DNA from: Bog-532 sp963775825
Lineage (GTDB): Bacteria > Actinomycetota > Actinomycetes > Streptosporangiales > Streptosporangiaceae
Assembly (NCBI GenBank): GCA_963775825.1
Contig: CAVZKY010000049.1
Location: 25,934-89,933 of the forward strand
Direction: 5' to 3'
Length of the DNA stretch: 64,000 nucleotides
The notes below the pieces were generated by a model. The model saw only the letters and a program-made list of their open reading frames with translations, was not told where the DNA came from and ran no database searches. The position numbers and the translations under genes were made by a program. Below are positions 16,696 through 25,776 of this stretch, in pieces. The first letter of the stretch is position 1. Each line of letters starts with the position of its first letter.

Positions 16696-18111
16696 TCACT
16701 GGGCGTTCCCGGACTGGGCGTTCCCGGACTGGGCGCCTCCCGGCGGGGCGTGGCCGGGGCCGGCGTCCTTGTGCGGCGCGATCTCGTGCGGGGCGTTCAG
16801 TTGCGGGGCCGATGGTGGCTGAGCTGTCTCCCGGCGGCGCCAGTCGTCGGGCAGCGTGACCTCGAGCACGTCGTCGACCGTGATCAGGCCGGCGATCCTG
16901 CCCTCCTCGTCCAGCACCGGGATGGTGATCAGGTTGTAGTCGGTCATCAGCACGGCGACGTCGACGACGTCGGTGTCGGCACCGACCCGCACCGGGTCCG
17001 TGTCGCACACGTCGATGAGGCGGCTCCCCCGGTCCGCCTGCAGCAGGGCGACGAGCTTGGCCACGCCGCGCAGGCGGCTGTGGCCGTCCACGGCGTGCAC
17101 GCTGGTCAGCGCCTCCGGCTGCAGCGTGGTGGCGGTACCCACGGCGGCAATGGCCTCCGCTACCGACGCATCGGATGGCAGCGCCAGGAAATCGACCCCC
17201 ATCAGGCCGCCGGCGCTGGCCGGATTGAAGCCCATCAGGGTCAGTACCTTGGTGCGGACCCCCGGCGGCAGCAGATCGATGACCGGCTGCCGCCGGTTCT
17301 GCGGCAGCTCAGCGATCGCGTCGGCCGCGTCGTCGGGCCGCATCCGGCTCAGGACCTCGGCGATCTCTTCGTCCGTGCGTGCGCCGAGCAGCCGGGAGGC
17401 CCGATCCTCGTCGAGTTCCTCGAAGACGTCCGCCTCCAGCTCGGGGTCCTCGTGCACCTGCCCGAGGATCTCGGTCTGCTCCTCCTTCGACGCGTCCTCC
17501 AGCAGGTCGGCGATCTGGGCCGGCTTGAGCCTCCTGATGCGACCGAACGGGCCACGCAGCAGCGCGCTGCCGGTGTGCCCGATCAGCGGCTCGAACGCCT
17601 TCCAGTCCCGGAACCGCACCGGGTCCGCGCCGGACGGCCCGGACCTGCCCAGCGGGAGGGCCCTGAGCAGCCGCGGCGGCCTGCGGCGCGTATCCACGCC
17701 CACCACCACCCGCTCACCGTTGCGGCGTTCCAGCTCGACGTCGGCCGCCCGGACCAGGCGTGCGGTCTCCACATCGATGAGCCGGTGACCGAGCACGTCG
17801 CGTTTCAGCAGCACCTCACCGGGACGCCGCTCGAAATGCCGAAGATCCAGCCGGTCGCTGGTCAGCCGCAGGGCCTCGCCGTCGGAGCCCCCGACCTGCT
17901 CGATAGGCACGTAGACCTCACGGCCGCCGACCGTGGCGACCAGACCGGTGACCAGCGGGTAGTCATCACCGCGGAGACGGGCAATGACGTCGGACAGCCG
18001 CCCGATCGGCTCCCCGCTGCGGTCCACGAGCGGCCGTTTGAGCAGTTCGGAAAGGCGCAGAATGTCACGCTGCGTCGCTGGCTCCGGTGCTGCGGATGGC
18101 GTTGTCGTCAT
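16696..18111 (-). CDS. Soluble PRC-barrel / MgtE N-domain / CBS-pair protein
   Basis: 471 aa with no membrane segments. Residues about 20-95 look like a PRC-barrel (RPLVDRSGEPIGRLSDV), about 190-310 are the superhelical MgtE intracellular N domain (LEDASKEEQTEILGQV, LPQNRRQPVIDLLP), about 310-440 are two CBS motifs (LPSDASVAEAIAAV; ITIPVLDEEGRIAGLITVDD), then a Gly/Gln-rich tail with repeated SGNAQ. In MgtE channels these modules bind Mg2+ and close the pore; here the pore domain is missing and the next gene, 13 bases on, is an NRAMP-related transporter. I infer a regulator of that transporter. GGCGAGGAG precedes the ATG. Confidence 0.88.
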   Translation of the reverse strand: MTTTPSAAPEPATQRDILRLSELLKRPLVDRSGEPIGRLSDVIARLRGDDYPLVTGLVATVGGREVYVPIEQVGGSDGEALRLTSDRLDLRHFERRPGEVLLKRDVLGHRLIDVETARLVRAADVELERRNGERVVVGVDTRRRPPRLLRALPLGRSGPSGADPVRFRDWKAFEPLIGHTGSALLRGPFGRIRRLKPAQIADLLEDASKEEQTEILGQVHEDPELEADVFEELDEDRASRLLGARTDEEIAEVLSRMRPDDAADAIAELPQNRRQPVIDLLPPGVRTKVLTLMGFNPASAGGLMGVDFLALPSDASVAEAIAAVGTATTLQPEALTSVHAVDGHSRLRGVAKLVALLQADRGSRLIDVCDTDPVRVGADTDVVDVAVLMTDYNLITIPVLDEEGRIAGLITVDDVLEVTLPDDWRRRETAQPPSAPQLNAPHEIAPHKDAGPGHAPPGGAQSGNAQSGNAQ

Positions 18112-18466
18112 GAGCGCGCCCGCTCCTCGCCTTGGCCCTTGGCACGATAAGTGGTCTGCCGCCCGGCCGCCGCATCATGCCGGTCCCGGGACGGCAGGCT
18201 GCCTTCCACGGCGCGCTTCGGGGCGGCAGGCGCCGATGGCATCTGACAATGTCATCTCGAGATGAACGGAAGATGACCACCTCGGCTCCATCATCCACCG
18301 GACATGGCATCTGGCGCCCGACCGCCTCGACGTATACCCGGTCCCCGGCTGGGTAGCCCTCCGGCCACCGCCGTACTGCGCTGGCCGGCTTGCTCCTGTT
18401 CCGTGCCGTTCGGGCGGGTGGTATGAAGGCCAGGTCAGACTGCGAAGACGGGAAAGGCACCGAGCT
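18112..18466. promoter_or_regulatory. Divergent promoter region with 14-bp palindrome
   Basis: 355 bases between the divergent MgtE-N/CBS gene and the first KimA-like gene. A perfect palindrome TCATCTCGAGATGA lies at 18252-18265, central enough to serve both promoters. A minus-strand frame through 18175-18460 is open but I do not trust it as a gene. No c-di-AMP (ydaO-type) or M-box riboswitch consensus was recognised by eye. Confidence 0.45.
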
Positions 18467-20971
18467 GTGGCCATGCGCAAGGCGGTCGATGTGCTCGACC
18501 AGCGCGCCGACCTGCCCGGGAGCTTCTGGTATTCGGTTAAACGCCGGCTACTGGGGCCGCCGCTGGTCAACGAGCAGCTCGGCGAGCAGCGGCTGTCCAA
18601 GCCGCTCGCGCTGGGCGTGCTGTCCCCCGACGGCATCTCCTCCTCGGCGTATGGCACCGAAGAGATCCTGATCGCCCTGCTGCCGATGGCCGGGCTCGCG
18701 GCGTTCAGCCTCATCTTGCCCATGACCGGCGTGATCCTGCTGGTCATGGTGCTCGTGGTGCTGTCCTACCGCGAGATCGTCATGGTTTACATCCGGCCAG
18801 GCGGCTCCTACGTCGTCGCCCGGCAGAACTTCGGGCCCCGGATCGCGCAGATCTGCGCGGTGGCGCTGCTGATCGACTACATCGTGACGGTCGCTGTCCA
18901 GGTCGCGGCGGGCACCGCCGCCATTGCTTCGGTATTCCCCATGGTCGGCACCTACAAGATCGAGATTTCGGCCGGCATCATCCTGCTGATGTGCTACGGC
19001 AACCTGCGCGGCCTCAAGGAGGCAGGGCGGGCGTTCGCCGTGCCCACCTACCTCTTCGCGGGCTCGGTCATCCTGATGATCATCGTGGGCCTGATCCGGG
19101 AGGTCGGAGGGCACCTGACGCCGTACGACCCGCACACGCTGACCAACCACTACACCATCGGGGCCGGGGACAGCGCCCTGATCAGCGGCGTGATGATCTT
19201 CACCCTGCTGCGCGCCTTCGCCAACGGCGGCGCCTCACTCACCGGTATCGAGGCAGTCTCCGACGCGGTCGGCGCGTTCCGCCCGCCGGAGGGCCGCAAC
19301 GCCCGCCAGGTCCTGGTGGCCGAGGGATGCATCCTGGGCATCCTGGTAGCGGGCATCTCCTGGCTCGCGCACACGACCCATGCGACCCCGCGGACGACCG
19401 GGTATCCCACCGTACTGGCCCAGGAAGCCCAGCTCGTCTTCGGGCACACCTGGATCGGGCAGGCGCTGTTCGTCCTGGTGCAGGCGACCACCGCGCTGAT
19501 CCTCTACACCGGCGGCAACACCAGCTTCAACGGCTTCCCGTTCCTGACCAGTTATGTCGCGGGTGACTCCTTCCTGCCCCGGTGGCTGCTCAAGCGCGGG
19601 CACCGGCTGGTGTTCTCCAACGGCATCATCCTGCTCACGGTCGCCTCGGTCGCGCTGCTCATCATCAAGAAGGCGGACGTCAACGACCTGGTGCCGCTGT
19701 ACGCCATCGGCGTGTTCACCGCCTTCACCATGGCGGGCTTCGGCATGGCGCGCTACCACCTGCGCCGCAAGGAGGCCGGCTGGCGGCGCCGGTTCATCAT
19801 CAACTTCTCGGCGGGCGTGCTCACCGTCATCGTGGTGGCCATCTTTGGCGTCGTGAAGTTCACCGAGGGCGCCTGGCTGGTGGTGGTGCTCTTTGTCATC
19901 CTGGTCCCGGCGCTGATGCGGCTTAACCGCGAGTACGAGATGGAATCCCAGGTGCTCGCGGCGATCACCGGCGCCCAGCCACCGCCGCAACCGCACTACA
20001 GCCGCCGCACGGTCCTCGTGTTCGTAGACAGTTTCGACCTGGCCACCCTGGCGGCCCTGCGGTACGCGCGGAGCCTGCGGCCCACCAGCCTACGTGCCGT
20101 CCATTTCGTCATCGACAACGTGCGGGCCGAGAAGCTGCGGGAGGACTGGACGCGCGCCAATCGCGGCGTGGTCCTGGACTTCATCGACGTCCCGGACCGG
20201 AGGCTGACACGGGCCGCCGCTGAGCTGGTCGGGCACGCGGCGGAACATCCCGGGACGAACGTGACCACGATCCTGCCCCGCCGCAGTTACTCGGCCCTGC
20301 TCGGCCGACTGCTGCACGACCGGACCGCGGACAAGATCGCGGCCGTGGTCAGCCGGATACCGCGTTCTGCCGCCACGATCGTGCCCTATGACGTGCACAG
20401 CCGTGTCCGGGTGCTGCAGGAGCGGCAGGTGGCCAAGGCTGCGAATAACGCTCAGCCGCCGTTGGGAGACAGCTCCGGTGGCACCGGGGCAGTAGCGCGC
20501 CCCGCTTCGGGGGATGGCGGCGCCGTTCCGCGTCGCCCGGGGGGACAGCCCGGCCGTGATCGCAGGACCGCCATGGGACAGCAAACGTCCCAGGAGGAGG
20601 AGAACGCAGTGCGCAAGCTTCGCGACCTGGTGAAGGGACGGGAGGCCAAGGACGCCTCGGCCGCCGAAGAGAAGGTGGAAGCCTACGAGCGGCCGAAGCC
20701 CCCCGCCGGGGTCAAGCCGATCGGCTCCCTGACCGAGCCTGGGAAGGCGGCCGTAGAGGGCCGCGTCCGCGCCATTGAGATCCGCCCGGTCGAGCAGAAC
20801 TCGGTACTGGCCCTGGAGATCTCCGACTCGACGGGTGATCTGACCGCGCTGTTCTACGGCCGGTCGCACATCGCCGGCGTCATCTGCGGGTCACTCGTCC
20901 TGCTGCGCGGACCGGTGGGCATCCGGGACGGCCACCCCGTCATGATCAATCCGGCCTACGAGCTCGTCTGA
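18467..20971 (+). CDS. KimA-like APC-family potassium permease fused to C-terminal OB-fold domain
   Basis: 834 aa. Residues about 25-480 are an APC-superfamily permease with 12 helices; the first holds SPDGISSSAYGTEE, matching the KimA/KUP-type ion site region. About 500-630 is a cytoplasmic USP-like domain (VLVFVDSFDLATLAALRYAR). A charged, low-complexity linker (about 640-745) leads to an OB-fold (GKAAVEGRVRAIEIRP...ALEISDSTGDLTALFYGR), a module that in other actinobacteria is a separate gene near TrkA/APC genes. GTG 18467 is chosen because the paralogue starts with the same M-A-x-R-K; GGGAAAGG lies 9 bases upstream. An internal GTG at 20609 with strong ribosome site could release the OB domain alone. 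Inferred role: K+ uptake. Confidence 0.82.
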   Translation: MAMRKAVDVLDQRADLPGSFWYSVKRRLLGPPLVNEQLGEQRLSKPLALGVLSPDGISSSAYGTEEILIALLPMAGLAAFSLILPMTGVILLVMVLVVLSYREIVMVYIRPGGSYVVARQNFGPRIAQICAVALLIDYIVTVAVQVAAGTAAIASVFPMVGTYKIEISAGIILLMCYGNLRGLKEAGRAFAVPTYLFAGSVILMIIVGLIREVGGHLTPYDPHTLTNHYTIGAGDSALISGVMIFTLLRAFANGGASLTGIEAVSDAVGAFRPPEGRNARQVLVAEGCILGILVAGISWLAHTTHATPRTTGYPTVLAQEAQLVFGHTWIGQALFVLVQATTALILYTGGNTSFNGFPFLTSYVAGDSFLPRWLLKRGHRLVFSNGIILLTVASVALLIIKKADVNDLVPLYAIGVFTAFTMAGFGMARYHLRRKEAGWRRRFIINFSAGVLTVIVVAIFGVVKFTEGAWLVVVLFVILVPALMRLNREYEMESQVLAAITGAQPPPQPHYSRRTVLVFVDSFDLATLAALRYARSLRPTSLRAVHFVIDNVRAEKLREDWTRANRGVVLDFIDVPDRRLTRAAAELVGHAAEHPGTNVTTILPRRSYSALLGRLLHDRTADKIAAVVSRIPRSAATIVPYDVHSRVRVLQERQVAKAANNAQPPLGDSSGGTGAVARPASGDGGAVPRRPGGQPGRDRRTAMGQQTSQEEENAVRKLRDLVKGREAKDASAAEEKVEAYERPKPPAGVKPIGSLTEPGKAAVEGRVRAIEIRPVEQNSVLALEISDSTGDLTALFYGRSHIAGVICGSLVLLRGPVGIRDGHPVMINPAYELV
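20592..20611 (+). promoter_or_regulatory. Internal ribosome site and GTG for the OB-fold domain
   Basis: AGGAGGAGGAG (20592-20602) sits 6 bases before an in-frame GTG at 20609, just at the border between the linker and the OB-fold of the fused permease. Translation from here gives a 120-residue free OB-fold protein ending at 20971. It may be a relic of two genes that merged by loss of a stop, or a live second start. Confidence 0.5.
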
Positions 20972-20995
20972 TCGGCTCCGGGCGGTAACGGAAGA

Positions 20996-23579
20996 TCAGC
21001 CCAGCAGTTCATAGAGCGGGTTGATCATCACCGGCCTGCCGTTCCGCATGCCGACGGTGCCCTGAAGCCGGAATCCGGCTGCCGCGGTCCAGCCCCGGTA
21101 TGTGCCCGCGCCCGTAGAACAGGACGGTGAGCGAGCCGGTGTCGTCGGACACTTCGCAGGCGAGCACGGAGTTCTGCTCGACGGGCCGGACGGCCAGGCT
21201 GATGACGCGCCCCTCGACGGTCGCCTTACCCGGGCCGGGCAGCGAGCCGATCGGCGTCACCCGCGCGGCGGCCTGCCCGTCCGCCCCAGCGGCAGGCCTC
21301 TGAGTACCGGCTCCGGGGGTTCCCGTGGCTCCAGCGCTGGCGGCCGGCTCTCCGGGTCTGGGCCGCGGTGCGCCGGCGGTACCCGGCGCCGGACCGGTCT
21401 CGGCGGCTGCGGGAACCTCGGGCGTGACCGGCCCGGGGTGCTCCCCGCTGCCTCCCAGGGGCTGTTCGGGAGGCTCGGCGGGTGCGCTGACCACGCTCTC
21501 GCGGCCTCCCCCGGCTCCCGGCCGTTCCCGCGCCGCGTCGGCGGCGATGGTCCCGTTGACCCGCTCGGCCCGGGCCGCGTGCCGTTCCTCCAGGATCCGG
21601 ACCCGGCTCTCGACGTCGAACGGGATGATGGTGGCGGCCGCGTTCGGGATCCGGCTCACCGCCGCGGCGATCTTGTCCGCCGTCCGGTCGTGCAGCATCC
21701 GCCCGATCAGCGGTGAGAAACTGCGCCGCGGCAGCACCACGGTGACCTGGGTGCCGGGCTGCTCGGCTTCGTGCCGGACCAGCTCCTGAGACGCGTGCAC
21801 GAGCCGGCGATCCGGAGTGTCGATCATCTCGAACGGAATGTCCTGGCCAAGCCGCACCCACCGGTCGCGGAGCCGCTCGGCCCTGGCACTGTCGATGACG
21901 AAGTGCACCGCGCGCAGCGAGGTCGGCCGCAGGCTCCGCGCGTAACGCAGCGCCGCCAGCGTGGCCAGGTCCATGCTGTCCACGAACACCAGCACCACCC
22001 GGCGGGTGTAGTTCGGCTGCCGCGGCGCGATGCCCGCGGCCCGGCGATCGCCGATGTCCTCCAGGACCTGGTCCTCGACACGGTACTCACGGTTCAGCCG
22101 CATGAGGATGAACACGAGGATCGGCCCGACCACGACGACCAGCCACGCGCCCTCGGTGAACTTGGTGACCGCGAAGATCAGCACCACGAACGCGGTGGTC
22201 ACGCCAGCCGAGAAGTTGATCACCAGCCGCCTGCGCCAGCCCCGCTCCTTGTGCGTCAGGTGGTACTTGGACATCCCGAAGCCGGCCATCGAGAACCCGG
22301 TGAACACGCCGATCGCGTAGAACGGCACCAGATGGTTGACATTCGCGCCGACCGCGATGATGAGCGCCAGCGACACCACGGTCAGCAGGATGATGCCGTT
22401 GGAGAACACCAGCCGGTGCCCGCGTTTCATCAGCCAGCGCGGCAGGAAAGCGTCCTGGGCCACGAAGCTGGCCAGGAAGGGAAATCCGTTGAAGCTGGTG
22501 TTGCCGCCGGTGAACAAGATCAGCGCGGTCGCGAACTGGACGAAGTAGAAGAGTATCCGGCCGGCGCCGCCGCCGAAGATGAGCTTCGCCTCCTGGGACA
22601 GCACGGTCGGCGCCCCACTCACATATGGGGTCGCGTGCTGCACGTGGGCGAGCCACGAGATGCCGCCCACCAGGAAGGCGAGGATCACGCCCTGGGTGAC
22701 CAGCACCTTCCGGGCGTTCGGCCCCTCCGGCGGCTTCAGCGCGCTGACCGCGTTGGACACCGCCTCGATGCCGGTCAGCGACGAGCCGCCGTTGGCGAAG
22801 GCACGCAGCAGGGTGAATACCAGGGCCACGGAGATGATGAGCGACATCTTGTTCTGGGTCTGGTAGTACGTCCCGTGCAGCGTCGCCGGATCGATGACCG
22901 GCAGGTGGCCGAACGCCTCCCGGCCGAGCCCGATGAGGATCATCACGATCACCGAGCCGGAGAACAGGTAAGTCGGCAGGGCGAAGAACCGGCCCGCCTC
23001 CCGGATCCCGCGCAGGTTGCCGTAGCACATGATCAGGATCGCCGCCACCGAGATGACCAGCAGGACCTGTTTGACGCTGATGAAGGAGAGCGTGCCCAGG
23101 GCGGGGAACGCGGACACGATGGCCGCCGCGCCCGCGGCTGTCTGCACCGCCACCGTGACCGTGTAGTCGATGAGCAGCGCGACCGCCGCGATCTGCGCCA
23201 CCCGCGGCCCGAAGTTGTCCCGGGCCACGACGTAGGAGCCGCCCGTCTTGGTGTAGACGGTGACGACCTCGCGGTAGGACAGCACGACCAGGGCGAGCAC
23301 GAACAGGACCACGCCGGTAATCGGCAGCAGGACCGTGAAGGCCGCCATCGCGAGGCCGCTGTAGAGCAGCTCGATGAGGATTTCCTCGCTGCCGTAGGCC
23401 GACGACGAGATACCGTCCGGGGACAGCACGCCCAGGGCGAGCGGGACGGACAGCCGCTCCTCGCCGAGCTGGTCGTTCACCATCGCAGGCCCAAGGAAGC
23501 GGCGCTTCAGCGAGTACGAGAAGGTCTCCGGAAGGTCGCCTGACCTTCCCACCAGACCAGCCGCCTTACGAACGGCCAC
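20996..23579 (-). CDS. KimA-like potassium permease fused to OB-fold domain (second copy), frameshifted near the end
   Basis: Paralogue of the convergent neighbour: MAVRKAAGLVG start, SPDGISSSAYGSEE in the first helix, 12-helix permease, USP-like domain, then a longer Pro/Gly/Ala linker (about 650-760) and the OB-fold. Near 21070 the frame breaks: the read frame runs to a stop at 21009, while the expected end (RLQGTVGMRNGRPVMINP, then LYELLG) continues one base out of phase to TGA at 20996, equal to one extra base. GGGAG lies before GTG 23579. It is divergent from the KdpD-like kinase gene, which may regulate it. Confidence 0.82.
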
Positions 23580-23823
23580 TAGACTCCCGCCTCCATCTCC
23601 CAGGCCATCAAGCCGGCCATCGCTGGCTCACGGCAGGCGGAACCCGCCAGTGACCGTTCCGTCCACTCGCGCCGCCTGGCTGATCGCCCCGGCAGGCAAT
23701 GTTAAGGCTAGGTGGCCGGGCTGGCGGTACCCGCTAGCGGGGTGTCAATAACGGTGAGCTGGACGCTAAGGATCTATCAAGATCAGCAAGATCTGGCCGG
23801 AGCGGCGGTCGAATGGCAGGGAG
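23580..23823. promoter_or_regulatory. Divergent region between KimA-like gene and kdpD-like gene
   Basis: 244 bases that must hold promoters in both directions. Around 23772-23793 there are closely spaced repeats of (A)AGATC within an overall AGATC/GATCT symmetry, the only visible candidate for a response-regulator site near kdpDE. No gene is seen. Confidence 0.35.
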
Positions 23824-25776
23824 ATGACACAACGCAAGGGACGAAGCGGGGTGCCGGCACCGTACGCGCTGCCGGCCGCCTTTGCCGCTCTCTTCGTCCT
23901 GGGCACGGTGGCGGCGGCCCTCAACGGCCGGCTGCCCGGCACCGGAGTCCTCATCGCCGCGACGGTGGTGGTCGGGATCACGGCCCTGGTCGCCGAACCG
24001 CTGGCGGCCGTCCCGCTGGCGGCCGTGGGCTGGCTGATGGTCACCGGATTCTCCCGGCCGCCCTACGCTGACCTGCGGCCGACCGGCCAGGCTGCCGCAG
24101 ACGCCGCGATTGTGATCGGCGCCACCGCCCTGGGCAGCGCCGCGGCGGGCACGCTGTTCCGCTGGCCGGCGATGCGGTTCACACTGGAGGGTGTGAGCGC
24201 AGGCGTCGGCAAGAGCAGGCCGGGTCACGGGGCCGGGCCCGTTCCCGCGGAGAGCGGCCTGACGGAGACCGGCCCGGCCGGCACCGGGCTGGCCGGGGAC
24301 GCCGGTGATCTCCAGGCGCTGGCCCAGCAGTTCACCGAGCCGCCCGAGGACCGGTCGCTGCGGCAGAGCGCCGCCTGGACCGGGGCGATCAGCCCCCAGC
24401 GCCGGCTGCTGGGGGTGCTGCTGACCCTGACCGGCCTGCCGCTGCTGACCCTGCTGCTGGTGGCCGCCGGCCAGCGGCTGAACCTCGCCGACGACCTGCT
24501 CCTGTTCCTGCTCGCGGTGGTAACGGTCACCGTGGTCGGCGGCTTCTGGCCCGCCGTTCTGGCCGCCGTGGGGTCCAGCCTGCTGCTCAACTGGTTCCTC
24601 ACCCCGCCGCTGCACACGTTCACCATTCAGGAGCCGCGCAACCTGCTGGCCCTGGTGCTGTTCGTGACGGTCGCGGTGGCGGTCAGCAGCATGGTTCACC
24701 TGGCTGCCCGCCGGGCCGTGCAGGCCGCGTCCAGCCGTGAGGAGACCGCTTCGCTGCTCGCGCTGGCCCGGACCGTGCTAGGTGGCGCGGACACCCCCAC
24801 GGCCGTACTGGACCACCTCACCAGCACCCTGGGCGGGCGGGCCGAGCTGCAGGAGTTCACCGCCGGGCGCTGGATACGCGTCGCGGTCAGCGGAGGCACC
24901 GGCGCGGACACCGAAGGCACACGCATTCACCCCCGGCCCGGGCTGGCCCTGCTCACTAACGGCCAGACCGCCGCGGCCACCATGGCCCTGCTGGCCGGCT
25001 TCGGGGCCCAGACGGCGGCCGCCCTGGACCGCGAGCGGCTGCGCATGCAGGCCTCACAGGCCGAAGCGCTCGCCGAGGGCAACCGGATCCGCACCGCTCT
25101 GCTCGCCGCGGTCAGCCACGACCTGCGTACCCCGCTGGCCTCCATCAAGGCCAGCGTCAGCAGCCTCCGGCAGACCGACGTCCAGTGGACGGCCGCCGAC
25201 GAGGCGGACCTGCTGGCGACGATCGAGCAGAACGCCGACCGGCTGGACGCGCTGATCGGGAACCTGCTGGACCTGAGCCGCCTGCACAGCGGCTCGCTGG
25301 AACCGTTCCTGCGGCCGACCGCGATCGATGAGGTCGCGCCGGTCGCGCTGCGCGGGCTGGACGCTCCCGTCCAGATGGACATCGAGGTGCCGGACGGCGT
25401 CCCCCTGGTCCGCGCCGACCCGGGCCTGCTGGAGCGGGTGCTGGCCAACATCTTCTCCAACGCGCTGCGTCACTCACCGTCATCGCGGCCCCCGGCGCTC
25501 CGCGCCCGCCCGGCCGGCGCAACCGTAATCCTCGAGGTCGTGGACCATGGCCGGGGCGTGCCGGACGGCCTCAAGGACCGCATCTTCGAGCCGTTCCAAC
25601 GGCTGGACAACCGGCAGGGCGGCGTGGGCCTGGGCCTCGCCGTGGCCAGGGGCTTCGCGGAGGCGATGGGCGGCACCATCGCCGCGGTCGACACCCCCGG
25701 GGGCGGCCTGACGATCCGTATCACGCTCCCGGTGGCCCGCAACGACGAACGGTCCGTACTCGGAGCCGGGCCGTGA
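23824..25776 (+). CDS. kdpD: KdpD-like sensor histidine kinase lacking the N-terminal KdpD/USP domains
   Basis: 650 aa. Unlike full KdpD (about 850-900 aa) it lacks the N-terminal cytoplasmic Walker and USP domains. Visible are an N-terminal set of hydrophobic helices (15-110), a second four-helix block of the DUF4118/KdpD type (195-300; FLLAVVTVTVVGGFWPAVLAA), a GAF-like domain (about 310-420), HisKA with AVSHDLRTPLASIKASV (His about 432) and HATPase with NIFSNALRHSP and GVGLGLAVARG. It overlaps kdpE by 4 bases. No kdpFABC is in the window, so its targets may be the adjacent KimA-like permeases. ATG 23824 follows AGGGAG. Confidence 0.85.
   Translation: MTQRKGRSGVPAPYALPAAFAALFVLGTVAAALNGRLPGTGVLIAATVVVGITALVAEPLAAVPLAAVGWLMVTGFSRPPYADLRPTGQAAADAAIVIGATALGSAAAGTLFRWPAMRFTLEGVSAGVGKSRPGHGAGPVPAESGLTETGPAGTGLAGDAGDLQALAQQFTEPPEDRSLRQSAAWTGAISPQRRLLGVLLTLTGLPLLTLLLVAAGQRLNLADDLLLFLLAVVTVTVVGGFWPAVLAAVGSSLLLNWFLTPPLHTFTIQEPRNLLALVLFVTVAVAVSSMVHLAARRAVQAASSREETASLLALARTVLGGADTPTAVLDHLTSTLGGRAELQEFTAGRWIRVAVSGGTGADTEGTRIHPRPGLALLTNGQTAAATMALLAGFGAQTAAALDRERLRMQASQAEALAEGNRIRTALLAAVSHDLRTPLASIKASVSSLRQTDVQWTAADEADLLATIEQNADRLDALIGNLLDLSRLHSGSLEPFLRPTAIDEVAPVALRGLDAPVQMDIEVPDGVPLVRADPGLLERVLANIFSNALRHSPSSRPPALRARPAGATVILEVVDHGRGVPDGLKDRIFEPFQRLDNRQGGVGLGLAVARGFAEAMGGTIAAVDTPGGGLTIRITLPVARNDERSVLGAGP

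Noticed and set aside
18065..18460. Minus-strand frame upstream of the MgtE-N/CBS gene
   Set aside because: Open and partly gene-like, but it overlaps the start of a well-supported gene, has no ribosome site and no recognised family.
18112..18466. c-di-AMP (ydaO-type) riboswitch before the KimA-like gene
   Set aside because: Looked for because KimA genes often have one, but the conserved core was not recognised.
21771..23543. 590-codon frame opposite the KimA-like gene
   Set aside because: Antisense shadow of the permease; no recognisable domain.
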